Shown here one piece after another: positions 1 through 9,270 of a DNA stretch of 35,894 nt. A model generated the notes under the pieces. It saw only the letters and a program-made list of their open reading frames with translations, was not told the origin of the DNA and ran no database searches. The DNA comes from CAZXYS01 sp964645005 (GTDB lineage Bacteria; Bacteroidota; Ignavibacteria; Kapaibacteriales; UBA2268): positions 1-35,894 of the forward strand of contig CAZXYS010000041.1 in assembly GCA_964645005.1 (NCBI GenBank), written 5' to 3'. Position numbers and translations under genes: made by a program. Position 1 is the first letter of the stretch. Each line of letters opens with the position of its first letter.

Positions 1-183
1 ATACCTGTATTTACGTTAATATTTTTTATTTTTGTGATTATTTTGGACAGCAGTGGTTTAAAGTGAAATATTGAACAATCTTTAAATTTTTAATTATCTT
101 ATTCGTTTTTCCATTTTTTATTTAACATAATCGTCTATAATCAATTGAAAAATCAAGAATCTTAAATTAACTGAGAATTATTA

Positions 184-1467
184 ATGCAAGAAAAGAAGAT
201 TGATCATAGAGAAACATACCGGCTGGTTCAGATGATCACCACCGGAAACTACAAGGATGAATTTGCCCTTTTAAAAGACCTTGTTCAAAATATTGTGGAT
301 ATGCCTGAATTCGAGATCAACGGCGGAAGAATCTGGCAACTCGATGCAGATAACAAGGGTTATACTATAAAACTACAGTACGGGAATGTTACCAAAATAC
401 CTGAAAATTATGCTTTGTATATAAAAGATCAAAAGGAACTATTTGATGTTCTTACTAAGGAACATACCTACCTCAATGTTGAAACTGATTCAGTGCTCAG
501 GGAAAAAGGTGTTAAGCTTTATTCTGCTACTGCCGTAGGTGATTTGATCAAGGTTGATAATCATTTCTATTACAAGTATATTGTAAGTTTCAATGCGCCG
601 GAGATAAAACAGTCTTTCTTTGAAACATTGCAGATCATCAGCAGCGTTGCTACAATTGCTATAAGAAATCTTTCATCGGAAGCTCAGCAGGAAAAAATTT
701 CCAAAGCTGTTCATCAGGCGTCGGAGATTCAGAAGAATCTTTTGCCGGATTATTCAAGAGAATTACGTGATTACAAAATTCACGGCATATTAATTCCTGA
801 CTATGAAGTAGGCGGTGATTATTTCGATTATTTTACCGAAGGCGATGAAGAAGATCAAAGACTTGGAATAGTGGTCAGCGATGCTGCCAGCAAGGGCTTG
901 CCCGCAGCTATTCAAGCGTTGTTCGTTTCCGGTGCCATCAGAATGGGGAAGAGCTTTTCACCGAAAATACCTCACTTGATGTCGCGCCTTAACACTCTGA
1001 TTTTCGATACGTTTCTTTACGAGCGCTTTGTGACTCTTTTTTATTGCGAATTGACACTTTGTTCAAACAGACTGGTTCTTTACGCTAATGCAGGGCATTG
1101 CGAACCGATTCATTACAGACCGAACGAAGACAGAATCCAGCTTCTTAAACCAACAGGGGGGTTGCTCGGACTGGTCAGAAATCAAAAGTTTCATATGGAA
1201 AATATCAGGATGCACCCTGGTGATTTACTTGTTTTATATACCGATGGTATTACTGAGGCTCATAACTCTGATGGTGAGATGTTCGGTCAGAAAAGGTTAA
1301 TTGAACTTGTGAAAAAATATCACAAGTTATCACCAAAAGAGATTGGAGAAAATATTACCGGAGATGTTCAGGAATTTACTGTGAATTCACCTTATACCGA
1401 CGATAAGACTATTGTCGTTATAAAAAGAGATGAAAATTCTGAGAAAATTGATGAGGATTGGAATTAG
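184..1467 (+). CDS. SpoIIE/RsbU-type PP2C serine phosphatase with N-terminal GAF-like sensor
   Basis: Cytoplasmic Ser/Thr phosphatase of the PPM/SpoIIE class, which in characterised systems dephosphorylates anti-anti-sigma factors in partner-switching cascades. The C-terminal half shows the family metal-binding and structural motifs: GGDYFD around residue 210, VSDAASKGLPAAI around 231-243, NAGH around 302, LYTDGITEA around 350 and a terminal DDKT before the last strand. Residues about 15-165 look like a GAF-type sensor, followed by a short helical linker (about 165-190). No membrane segment is visible. At 427 aa it is of normal length for such two-domain proteins. It stands alone, with no anti-sigma kinase or STAS partner in the window, so its target is unknown. 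The family call is secure from motifs; the sensor domain is inferred. Confidence 0.9.
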   Translation: MQEKKIDHRETYRLVQMITTGNYKDEFALLKDLVQNIVDMPEFEINGGRIWQLDADNKGYTIKLQYGNVTKIPENYALYIKDQKELFDVLTKEHTYLNVETDSVLREKGVKLYSATAVGDLIKVDNHFYYKYIVSFNAPEIKQSFFETLQIISSVATIAIRNLSSEAQQEKISKAVHQASEIQKNLLPDYSRELRDYKIHGILIPDYEVGGDYFDYFTEGDEEDQRLGIVVSDAASKGLPAAIQALFVSGAIRMGKSFSPKIPHLMSRLNTLIFDTFLYERFVTLFYCELTLCSNRLVLYANAGHCEPIHYRPNEDRIQLLKPTGGLLGLVRNQKFHMENIRMHPGDLLVLYTDGITEAHNSDGEMFGQKRLIELVKKYHKLSPKEIGENITGDVQEFTVNSPYTDDKTIVVIKRDENSEKIDEDWN

Positions 1468-1671
1468 ATTTTCATCTTGAATTGCCCCGAGTGAAGAGAG
1501 TCTGTGAAAAGGCAGAAAATCATCGTTAAATTCAAAATAGTGTCTTGCATTTACCGCTCTGATAAATGATAGAGATTGCTTCGCCACGCCTTATCTGTGC
1601 GGTTTCGAAAGATAGATATTAATCCCGGATTCACAACAAAAAAATTGCATTTCCGGTAAAAAACAGATAGA

Positions 1672-1753
1672 ATTCCCCTCTTTGAGGGATGTCCGAGCGC
1701 AGTTGCAGCTCAGCGAAAACCACGCTTTAGCGTGGAGAGGGCGGGGTAAATTC
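1672..1753 (+). repeat. Palindromic intergenic repeat, copy A
   Basis: Begins attcccctctttgagg and ends gggcggggtaaattc. The inside contains a perfect hairpin CCACGC-TTTA-GCGTGG. It matches the element at 25047-25128 over about 80 bases with only about nine visible differences, same orientation. No coding potential is seen. Confidence 0.85.
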
Positions 1754-1873
1754 TAATTTAACCCCTGGTTTTTGATAACCCTATGGGAGACCTGTGCTTA
1801 CAAAAGAGTTAGATGGGATATTTTATTAGAATCCGTCATTACTACTAACATGATACATTTAAAAAAGTTAGAA

Positions 1874-1940
1874 GAACCACCCCGTAAAGCCTTCGGCTTC
1901 ACTCCCCTCCTTACTGAGTAGTGGAAAAGAAAGGGTGGTT
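1874..1940 (-). repeat. Palindromic intergenic repeat, copy B (inverted, divergent)
   Basis: Starts aaccaccccgtaaagcc, contains the hairpin AAGCC-TTCG-GGCTT-like core and a ctcccctcc block, and closes with aagggtggttaattt so that the outer AACCACCC/GGGTGGTT arms pair. Composition and order match the reverse-oriented element at 25619-25668, but divergence is greater than between copies A and C. Confidence 0.6.
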
Positions 1941-2119
1941 AATTTCTTAGGGGTAGATTTTTTATGCTAATGTAAGAATAATCTAACGAAAAATAAGGGT
2001 TAATAACATTCTGCACATCTTCAGATTGGACAGAGTTTTATAAACTTAGTACATTGGTGACTTGAATTTTTGATATCAGACAGGTTAAATAGTTAGTAAT
2101 TTTATATTGATTATTTGAA

Positions 2120-2719
2120 TTATAGTGATCTTTTGGCTTTTTCGAGATCATTTCTGTCATTAATATTAAACAGCAGATTTTCGTGATAAAATGATTTATC
2201 TGTAATTTCAATAGTTTCCAGTGATATTTTTGTGAATAAATTTGTGAAGTTCAGACGCTTCATATTGCCTTTATCGAGTGTTTCATTAATGAAATTTTCC
2301 ATAACATTAATAATATTCTTGTTGTAAATACCGCATAAAGGTTGAAGGTTGCCGCGTTCTTTGGTTATAATGATTGGGTTATCTGTTTCATATTTTGTCA
2401 GAAATTCGATCAGGAGTCTGTTTACAAAAGGCATGTCGCAGGAAATGACAAAGTTCCTTTCGTAATTTGAATGTTTCAGAGCAGTGTATATCCCGCCGAT
2501 GGGACCAATATTCTCAATCTCATCTATGATAATTTTCGTACATTCAACTTGATAGCTGTTATTTTTATTTGCCACAATGACCGCTCTGCCAAAGATATCG
2601 ATGAGAAGCTCAGCTATATTTTCGATAATCATTTTATCGCCAAGTTTGATCAAAGCTTTATCCCTGCCCATACGGCGGCTATGACCTCCGGCAAGAATAT
2701 ATGCTCCGGTGTTTTCCAT
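2120..2719 (-). CDS. mobA: Molybdenum cofactor guanylyltransferase
   Basis: Transfers GMP from GTP to molybdopterin-bound molybdenum to give the bis-MGD cofactor precursor. The N-terminus has the nucleotidyltransferase signature LAGGHSRRMGRDKAL at residues 9-23 with the key Arg/Lys, the GPIGGIYTAL segment at about 72-81, and the metal-binding Asp in CDMPF near residue 95. At 199 aa it is of usual length. The ATG shares its first base with the stop codon of the NTPase gene upstream (TAATG), so the two are probably translationally coupled. A MobA-like nucleotidyltransferase for another cofactor (CobY type) is possible, but the LAGG-RMG-KAL pattern is typical MobA. Confidence 0.87.
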   Translation of the reverse strand: MENTGAYILAGGHSRRMGRDKALIKLGDKMIIENIAELLIDIFGRAVIVANKNNSYQVECTKIIIDEIENIGPIGGIYTALKHSNYERNFVISCDMPFVNRLLIEFLTKYETDNPIIITKERGNLQPLCGIYNKNIINVMENFINETLDKGNMKRLNFTNLFTKISLETIEITDKSFYHENLLFNINDRNDLEKAKRSL

Positions 2720-3249
2720 TATTTAGCGGAGAATAATTTGTCAATAATCTGATCCTCTTTTTCATTATTGATATTGAAGATATTCGTCTCTTTCAAATGC
2801 CATTTTTCCATGAATTCATCTACGAGATAATCCCTTACAACCACAATAATATTATTTGGAAATCCTTTAAGAATATTTCCCAGTACTGACGCCCAGCCTT
2901 TTTCATTAAGCTCCAGCGGACCGGCTTCGTCAATTACCAGATAATCACATTGATTATGCATGGCATGGTTAAGCACATTTAATCCAAAGTTAACCCCATC
3001 CTGATTAAATTCGAATTTTAACTGCCCTGACTGGATTTCGCCTGATCTCTCCCGGCAAAGTTTCCTGCTGTCACCGGTAGAGATACTTACTATGTCATAG
3101 CCGATTTTCCTACTGCCAGAAATGACTGCGTCGGAATAGATGCCGCAGAGGGATTTTTTTTGTTTACGAAGATCATTGATCAGGTTTTTGACAAATGTGG
3201 TTTTACCTGAATCAACAGAGCCGGTGAGTATTGTTATTTTTCTGCTCAT
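2719..3249 (-). CDS. THEP1-like P-loop NTPase
   Basis: Small cytoplasmic P-loop NTPase of 176 aa. Walker A is GSVDSGKT at residues 10-17 and the extended Walker B is VIDEAGPLEL at about 105-114, the pattern of the THEP1/NTPase_1 group and of the related DUF2478 proteins that occur near molybdenum genes. The true substrate of such proteins is not settled. The ATG overlaps the receptor stop codon by four bases (ATGA) and its own stop overlaps the mobA start, so this is the middle gene of a tight operon. It may have a role in handling the metal or the cofactor nucleotide, but this is inferred only from position. Confidence 0.75.
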   Translation of the reverse strand: MSRKITILTGSVDSGKTTFVKNLINDLRKQKKSLCGIYSDAVISGSRKIGYDIVSISTGDSRKLCRERSGEIQSGQLKFEFNQDGVNFGLNVLNHAMHNQCDYLVIDEAGPLELNEKGWASVLGNILKGFPNNIIVVVRDYLVDEFMEKWHLKETNIFNINNEKEDQIIDKLFSAK

Positions 3250-5195
3250 ATAGAAACGCGAACGCCTCCAAATAACCTGATACCCGGACGCGGATAACCA
3301 TAGGTTGTTTCATAATATTCATCAGTGAGATTATTTCCCCGTAAATAAATTTCCAATGCGTCAATGATCCTGAAAGCCGCCCTCGCATTCAGCAGAAAAT
3401 AATCCGGCAGTCTCTTGAATCCGCCGCCTCTGACTGCGCCATACTGCTCCCCCATGAAATTTCCTTCTATCCGCCAGGAAAATCCAATTTCATAAGAATC
3501 GCTGAGTGTGACATTAAATAGATGCTTCGGTCGATAAGACAGCTTTTCGCTCTGGGCATCTTTGGCAGTGTTTTCCGAATGCAGGCAGGTATAATTCAAA
3601 TTTGTGTTGATATATTCGTTCTTGTATGTTAAGCCGATTTCTGCTCCGGCAAAGATTGCTTCGCCGATATTATTGAACTGGCGGTCATCCTGTTCGGGGA
3701 AAGATATATCAATGAGATTATTGACAGAATTGTAAAACCCTGCAACGGATAAATCAAGATTTTCCGCAGCAGTTATTTCAGTTCCCAGTTCGAAATTCAA
3801 AGTGTGCTCTTCCTTAAGCTCGGGATTCTTACGATAGCCGCCCAGAATCTCGGCATACATCTCTTTTAAGGTGGGGAATCTGCTCTTTCGCGAAACATGA
3901 CCGTAAACACTCATCTTTTCCATTAAATCCATGCTCAGACCCGCATGCCAGTTAAATTTCTCTTCCGATTTACGTAACTCATCACCGTTAGCATAGACAG
4001 GATTTAAAATATCAAAATTCGCACCAAGCAGGAAATCGAGATTTTCAGTTATCTCACCGCCCTGCTCGGCGCCAATAGTAATCAAATCAGCGGAATATTC
4101 TTCTTCAGGCGCTCCGACATTGGGAATTTGCTCGTGAATATCATGTCTGAAAGATATAATCACCTTTCCAGGCGAATCGAAAAAAGTATTTGCATAAAGA
4201 TTTATATTGCCGCCAAGCGAGCGCTCTGTTTGTTCGGAAGTGAAGGCATATCTTCGCTCCTGTGTCGTAAACCTACCGTCATCATAGGATTCGAGGGTAT
4301 TTGTGAAATGATTGTAGAACACATTACCCTTGATGGAAATATCATCAGTCATATCCCACCAATAAGACAAATTCCGGAGATTGCCGCCCCGCTCGGGGAA
4401 TCGCCAGTAGCGGGGGAAGTCCGTATAAATATCTCCGGGCACATATTTTTCATTGTCTATGATCATTTCCGTAAAGGATAAATGAAAATCTTCAGAAATA
4501 TCGGCATATAGCTTTAAAAACAGGCTTGTCTTTTTAAAACCGCTGTTATCCCGCTTTCCGCCGTTTTCATTGTCAGTTTTGTCAAATTTTGATGGAAGAG
4601 AATAACCATCCGAATTTGTGTAATTAAAAGATAACTTCCACTTCAGGATATTGAATTCACCGGTATATTTGGCAGAGCCGTGATAGTAGCGGTCACCGCC
4701 GCGAATGTCAGCCTCGAAGCCATGACCATCGATATACTCATCTGTGATGATATTTACAGTGCCTCCCATACTATTCGCTCCGTAAAGGACTGACGGCAGG
4801 CTTTTGGAAACAGTGATTTTCTCAACCGGATTGGCAGCCAGTCTCCCCAAATCCATCAATCCGTCAAATGCAAAAGACACTGGCACGCCGTCAAAAAAGA
4901 CCGATACCTGTCTTTGATCGAACCCGCGGATATTAAGCAGGGCATCATTCTTTGAATCTGTCCGCATGAAAGCCCCGGGATGCAGGAAAAAGGCATCCTC
5001 GATACCGTCGGCATCGAGAGACATTAATTCCGCCCTGTCAATATTTTCTATCGAGGCGGTTTTCACGAGGGGATCATTTTTATCAGTGATGATGACTTCG
5101 CCTAATTTATATAACCTTGATGTATCGGTTCTATCCGCAGCATTTATGTCCATTGAAATAATTACTGTTAAAAATATAATCACCAAATATTTCAT
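3246..5195 (-). CDS. TonB-dependent outer-membrane receptor
   Basis: Outer-membrane, proton-motive-force-driven importer of 649 aa. A signal peptide (about residues 1-19, MKYLVIIFLTVIISMDINA) is followed by a TonB-box-like EVIIT segment near residue 33, a plug domain with the typical NIRGFDQRQVSVFFDGVP stretch and the VLYGANSMGGTVNIIT end, then a 22-strand-type barrel ending in NLTDEYYETTYGYPRPG and a hydrophobic final residue. A GGAGAG ribosome binding site lies just upstream of the ATG. It is the first gene of the operon with the NTPase and mobA, which suggests the imported ligand relates to molybdenum or tungsten, perhaps a chelate; the protein sequence alone does not reveal the substrate. 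Confidence 0.9.
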   Translation of the reverse strand: MKYLVIIFLTVIISMDINAADRTDTSRLYKLGEVIITDKNDPLVKTASIENIDRAELMSLDADGIEDAFFLHPGAFMRTDSKNDALLNIRGFDQRQVSVFFDGVPVSFAFDGLMDLGRLAANPVEKITVSKSLPSVLYGANSMGGTVNIITDEYIDGHGFEADIRGGDRYYHGSAKYTGEFNILKWKLSFNYTNSDGYSLPSKFDKTDNENGGKRDNSGFKKTSLFLKLYADISEDFHLSFTEMIIDNEKYVPGDIYTDFPRYWRFPERGGNLRNLSYWWDMTDDISIKGNVFYNHFTNTLESYDDGRFTTQERRYAFTSEQTERSLGGNINLYANTFFDSPGKVIISFRHDIHEQIPNVGAPEEEYSADLITIGAEQGGEITENLDFLLGANFDILNPVYANGDELRKSEEKFNWHAGLSMDLMEKMSVYGHVSRKSRFPTLKEMYAEILGGYRKNPELKEEHTLNFELGTEITAAENLDLSVAGFYNSVNNLIDISFPEQDDRQFNNIGEAIFAGAEIGLTYKNEYINTNLNYTCLHSENTAKDAQSEKLSYRPKHLFNVTLSDSYEIGFSWRIEGNFMGEQYGAVRGGGFKRLPDYFLLNARAAFRIIDALEIYLRGNNLTDEYYETTYGYPRPGIRLFGGVRVSI

Positions 5196-5509
5196 TTATC
5201 TCTCCATATTACTGCTTAGCAATATAATTTTTTAGTAAAATTAATTAAATAATAATGCTTTGCAAACTGTTAACTCAAAGTTTCAAAATTTCGTAAAAAC
5301 TTGTTACTGGTATAAAAACTATCTCAAAATATAAATTTACTACAATATTAGGACAATTTAAACCGTTAATTAATTAAATTTTGCGGTTTTCAACTTTTTA
5401 ATTTATTTTTATACCGCTTTTTTTATTCAAAAACCGGAGCGCTTTTAGGAAAAAATATACAAATTAAATTTACCGGATATTCGGCGCAAATAATAAAAAG
5501 GAAAAAGGA
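5196..5509. other. Divergent AT-rich intergenic region
   Basis: About 314 bases between the divergent receptor operon and ribH. It must hold both promoters, but I could not place convincing boxes. I saw no molybdenum-cofactor or FMN riboswitch core in it. Confidence 0.4.
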
Positions 5510-5977
5510 ATGCCCAAAATAATCGAAGGAATATTCGAACCGAAGAACAAAAAGTTCGCTATTGTTGTTTCCCGCTGGAATCAGTTCATCGTAAGCAAAA
5601 TGCTTGACGGTGCAATGGATGCCTTTAATCGGCACAAAGTTAACAGCGAAAATATTACCATTGCATACTGTCCCGGATCATTTGAAATCCCACTAACCGT
5701 TAAGAAGATTGCAGCTTCCGGCAAATATGATGCTGTGATAGCTTTGGGGGCAGTTATCCGGGGTTCGACGCCTCATTTTGATTATATTGCTACTGAAGTT
5801 ACCAAAGGTGTTGCTTCAATTGGGTTGGAGACGGGTGTTCCTTGTATTCTTGGCGTTTTAACAACCGATACTATCGAACAGGCAATTGAGCGCGCCGGCA
5901 GCAAATCCGGGAACAAGGGTTTCGAAGCAGCGGTTTCTGCTATTGAAATGGCTTCTCTGCTTGACTCTATTGAATAA
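5510..5977 (+). CDS. ribH: 6,7-dimethyl-8-ribityllumazine synthase
   Basis: Penultimate step of riboflavin synthesis: condenses 5-amino-6-ribitylaminouracil with 3,4-dihydroxy-2-butanone 4-phosphate. All family motifs are in place: SRWNQFIVSKMLDGA at 21-35, PGSFEIP at 55-61, ALGAVIRGSTPHFDYI with the catalytic His at about 89, and GVLTTDTIEQAIERAGSKSGNKG with the substrate-phosphate Arg at about 128. Length (155 aa) is normal. A purine-rich AAAAGGAAAAAGGA stretch precedes the ATG. The next gene starts about 30 bases downstream on the same strand, so the two may be cotranscribed. Other rib genes are not in the window. Confidence 0.96.
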   Translation: MPKIIEGIFEPKNKKFAIVVSRWNQFIVSKMLDGAMDAFNRHKVNSENITIAYCPGSFEIPLTVKKIAASGKYDAVIALGAVIRGSTPHFDYIATEVTKGVASIGLETGVPCILGVLTTDTIEQAIERAGSKSGNKGFEAAVSAIEMASLLDSIE

Positions 5978-6007
5978 AAAGGCTGTCTAAATATACCGGA
6001 ATTTGTT

Positions 6008-8269
6008 ATGAAAAATTCAAAAAAAGCGCTTCGTTTAACTGCTTATTTTCTGGCTTTATTCATGCTGATATTAGCAAGATTTAATGCTTTTGCCCAGTTT
6101 AACCTCACAAATTGGAAAACCCATACATCTTTATATGAATCCAGGGATGCCGCTGTCGATTCCCGTGACAGAATTTGGGTTGGAACTTCCGGCGGATTAT
6201 ATAGTTACGATCCTGAGAAAGAGGAATTTCAGGCTTTTAGAAATACTGAAGGCCTGCAAAGTCTTGACATAACGGCGATCGAGACAGATATTGTTAATAA
6301 AAAAATATATATTGGCACTTTTGACGGTGTTTTTGAAATTCTTACCGAGGATCTTGAATGGACTCACATCCTCAGCATAAAATCTCATACCTCTGCTGAT
6401 CCAAGAATTAATGATTTTTTGCTCGCAGGCAATGATCTCTTTATTGCCGGTGGATTTGGCATAGCTGTTTTCGACATAAAAAATGAAGTTTTCAAGGAAA
6501 CCATCCATAAAATTGGCAGTTTTCAATCTAATACAACTACAAATAAGTTAGCCGTAAAAAATGATACTTTATGGGCGGCAACAGTCGAGGGGCTTGCAAG
6601 AATATCATTGAAAGCGCCTAATTTTGATCCTAAATATTGGATTAATTATACTACGGAAAACGGATTGCCTGCAAAAGACATCACTGATATGAGAATTCAC
6701 GGAGATGCAGTTTATTGCCTGACAGAGGAATTTTTCTTTAAATATGAAAATGGAATTATCGATACGCTGCGCGAAAAAAAGCTTTCTAACATAGTAGTTT
6801 TTGAAGGGCAGGTGATTTACTCTGAATTATTTAATATTCATCCTGTCAGCGGCGGTATTATTCCTTTAGAACATCCTGCATATATAATGGGATTGTCAAA
6901 AAGTTCAAATAAGAATGGTGATATTTTAATTATTCATTACAAAAACAGAGGTATAGGACTCTACCAGAATGATTCATTGACATTCTTCACTCCCAATACA
7001 CCATTACCAAATCAGTTTATGTCTATGGATGTCGATAAAGATGGGACTTTATGGGCAGTCCCTGACGGCAGAGCAAATGACGCACCCGGCTTCATGAAAC
7101 TTGAGAAGGAAACATGGACAAACTATACTCAGGATGCGAATCCTGATAAGAAAGGATTGAAATCACTTTTTGGTATCAAAACATTTTCAGGTAACAGAAT
7201 ATGTATGAATAGTTGGGGAGCCGGTTTTTATTACCTGGAAAAAAATGCCGATAGCATATCATTTACAAGGTTCCATGATGAAAATTCGATTATCAATTCT
7301 ACTGTACCCAATAGTCACTACCCCGTAATAGGGGAGTTTGATATAGATTCCTATAATAATATCTGGTTTGTTCAAAATGGAGAAAATACCTCAGGATATC
7401 TTCTTTATTCAATGGACCAGGATAAAAATTTGGCGGGATACCAAAACAGAATATCCGTAAGCAATCGGAATTTTTTAAATTTGGCGATAGATCGCAACAA
7501 TACGAAATGGGCGGGCTCAAATTCAGATTTTGGTCTTTATTATTTCAATGAAATGGGTACCCCTGATAATAATTCTGATGATAAATATGGGAGGCTCACC
7601 ACTTCGGATAACTTATTATCAAACCAACAAACCGCACTTGAAATAGACAATTCAGGGCAGTTGTGGGTTGGAACTACAGAAGGGGTTTCAGTAGTTATAA
7701 ATCCACAGGCGATCATCAATAGTACAAATGTCTTTGTACGAAGGGAAATTAATGCTCTGCGAAATCAAGTCGTAAACGATATTCTTGTTGATGCTTTGAA
7801 TTTCAAGTGGATAGCAACAGATAACGGAGTATGGGTGCTTGACCAGGAAGGAGAATTCATAACCAACCTGACGACACGAAACAGTCCGCTTGTTTCGGAT
7901 AAAGTGTTATCGCTGACTACAAATCCGTCAAACGGGAAAATATATATTGGCACAAAAAAAGGTTTATCGGAAGTCCAAAGCCTTTCAATTAAACCTCGGC
8001 AGGATTTTGATATCATATGTTATCCCCAGCCATTTAAACCCAAACAAGACAATGAAATGATCATCGAAGGTCTGGCTCCGGATACCGATCTACGAATTGT
8101 AACCATCAACGGAGAACTTGTTAAGAGAATAAACTCTTTCGGCAGGACAGCAGTGTGGGACGGCAGAAACAGCAAAGGTCAGTACGTTAATAGCGGCGTG
8201 TATCTTGTTCTGGCTGATTCAAGGACAACTGATGCATCTTCAGTCGCAAAAATTGCTGTTATTCACTGA
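6008..8269 (+). CDS. PorZ-like two-component-propeller protein with T9SS C-terminal domain
   Basis: Exported 753-aa protein. A signal peptide (residues 1-30, ending NAFAQ) is followed by repeated propeller blades of the kind IWVGTSGGLYSYD, KIYIGTFDGVFEI, LWAATVEGLARI, LWVGTTEGVSVV and KIYIGTKKGLSEV, arranged over about residues 35-655. The last 90 residues (CYPQPFKPKQDNEM onward, with AVWDGRNSKGQYVNSGVYLV) form a FlgD-like/type IX sorting domain. This order, including the WKTHTSL-type opening, matches PorZ, the surface component of the type IX attachment complex; other propeller proteins with sorting domains exist, so PorZ identity is probable, not certain. No kinase domain is present. Confidence 0.72.
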   Translation: MKNSKKALRLTAYFLALFMLILARFNAFAQFNLTNWKTHTSLYESRDAAVDSRDRIWVGTSGGLYSYDPEKEEFQAFRNTEGLQSLDITAIETDIVNKKIYIGTFDGVFEILTEDLEWTHILSIKSHTSADPRINDFLLAGNDLFIAGGFGIAVFDIKNEVFKETIHKIGSFQSNTTTNKLAVKNDTLWAATVEGLARISLKAPNFDPKYWINYTTENGLPAKDITDMRIHGDAVYCLTEEFFFKYENGIIDTLREKKLSNIVVFEGQVIYSELFNIHPVSGGIIPLEHPAYIMGLSKSSNKNGDILIIHYKNRGIGLYQNDSLTFFTPNTPLPNQFMSMDVDKDGTLWAVPDGRANDAPGFMKLEKETWTNYTQDANPDKKGLKSLFGIKTFSGNRICMNSWGAGFYYLEKNADSISFTRFHDENSIINSTVPNSHYPVIGEFDIDSYNNIWFVQNGENTSGYLLYSMDQDKNLAGYQNRISVSNRNFLNLAIDRNNTKWAGSNSDFGLYYFNEMGTPDNNSDDKYGRLTTSDNLLSNQQTALEIDNSGQLWVGTTEGVSVVINPQAIINSTNVFVRREINALRNQVVNDILVDALNFKWIATDNGVWVLDQEGEFITNLTTRNSPLVSDKVLSLTTNPSNGKIYIGTKKGLSEVQSLSIKPRQDFDIICYPQPFKPKQDNEMIIEGLAPDTDLRIVTINGELVKRINSFGRTAVWDGRNSKGQYVNSGVYLVLADSRTTDASSVAKIAVIH

Positions 8270-8369
8270 ATTTTGAAATTCTTCTAATCGATTTAATTCA
8301 AATATGACTTTTGTTTCCACGTCACTTGGTTAGATTTTAATGATTAGTAACTATCATTCAAGGTAATTA

Positions 8370-9224
8370 ATGGGCGGAAAAATACTTGTAACAGGAGCAA
8401 CAGGAAAATTAGGAAGAGAAGTAGTCAAAAAATTAATTGAAAAAGAAGAACAGGTAATAGCAGGCGTACGCGATATTGAAAAAGCAAAAGAAATGGGATT
8501 GAACGATGTTGAATTGAGAGAATTCAACTACGATGCTCCGGCAACGTTCAAGGATGCGCTTGCGCAGGTTGGCGCAATTTTTATGGTAGCGCCGCCGCAG
8601 GATCCGATTGTTTACGACCACATAAAACCTCTTTTTGACAGGGCGTTGGAATATAATGTAGATAAAATTGTAAGTCTTTCATCATTGGGCGTTAAAACCG
8701 GCGACAGCACCGGCTTCGGTAAGGTTGACCGGCTGATAGAGGCTTCGCCGATGGAATATACGTTCATTCGGCCGAACTGGTTCATGCAGAATTTCATAAG
8801 ATTGGCAAATAATGGATTAGGTAAGAAGGGGGTTATAAAAGTACCGGCAGGCAAGGCTAAAACAAGCTTCATCGATGTGCGCGACATTGCCGCAATAGCA
8901 GCGGAAGCCCTCGCCGAAGATAACCACAACGGTAAAACTTACGAACTCACCGGACAGGAAGCTATTGACCACTACCAGGCTGCAGAGATAATTTCAGAAG
9001 CAACGGGCAAGAAAATTCAATATGACGAAATAACCCAGGAAGAATTCAGCAATGCTTTGAAAAAACAGGGCATGCTCGAGCCGCGGATCAAAGTCAACGA
9101 ATACCTTTTCAGTTCAATCAGGGACGGAAAAACCGAAACTATCACAGGCGACCTCAAAGAAGCTCTCGGCAGAGATCCGATAGATTTTAAAACTTTTGCT
9201 GAGGATTATAAGGCGAGTTGGTAG
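8370..9224 (+). CDS. NmrA-type NAD(P)-binding reductase (atypical SDR)
   Basis: Cytoplasmic 284-aa Rossmann protein. The dinucleotide-binding motif GATGKLG is at residues 9-15 and a VSLSSLGV segment stands where SDRs have their active-site strand, but the classical YxxxK is not obvious, as in NmrA/QOR2-like (atypical) SDRs. FIRPNWFMQNF and YELTGQEAIDHYQAAEIIS are typical for the azoreductase/quinone-reductase branch. AAGG lies about eight bases upstream of the ATG. It is convergent with the GlmU-like gene and appears to be a single-gene unit. The substrate cannot be told from sequence. Confidence 0.85.
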   Translation: MGGKILVTGATGKLGREVVKKLIEKEEQVIAGVRDIEKAKEMGLNDVELREFNYDAPATFKDALAQVGAIFMVAPPQDPIVYDHIKPLFDRALEYNVDKIVSLSSLGVKTGDSTGFGKVDRLIEASPMEYTFIRPNWFMQNFIRLANNGLGKKGVIKVPAGKAKTSFIDVRDIAAIAAEALAEDNHNGKTYELTGQEAIDHYQAAEIISEATGKKIQYDEITQEEFSNALKKQGMLEPRIKVNEYLFSSIRDGKTETITGDLKEALGRDPIDFKTFAEDYKASW

Positions 9225-9270
9225 TTATATTCTATGCTTAATATTTTCATTTTTTTTTATAATAATATAA

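Larger units (their letters stand above)
1468..2119. other. Non-coding stretch holding repeat elements
   Basis: No credible gene in about 650 bases. It contains two intergenic repeat elements listed separately (1672-1753 and 1874-1940). Around 1570-1588 there is also a short piece, agagattgcttcgccacgcc, resembling one arm of the palindrome at 21773-21844. The remainder is AT-rich without an obvious terminator or RNA gene. Confidence 0.6.

Noticed and set aside
4128..4481. Plus-strand frame opposite the TonB-dependent receptor
   Set aside because: Antisense shadow of the barrel coding region with no recognisable motif.
5196..5509. Molybdenum-cofactor or FMN riboswitch before the receptor operon or ribH
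   Set aside because: The region is too AT-rich and lacks the conserved G/C-rich cores of either riboswitch.
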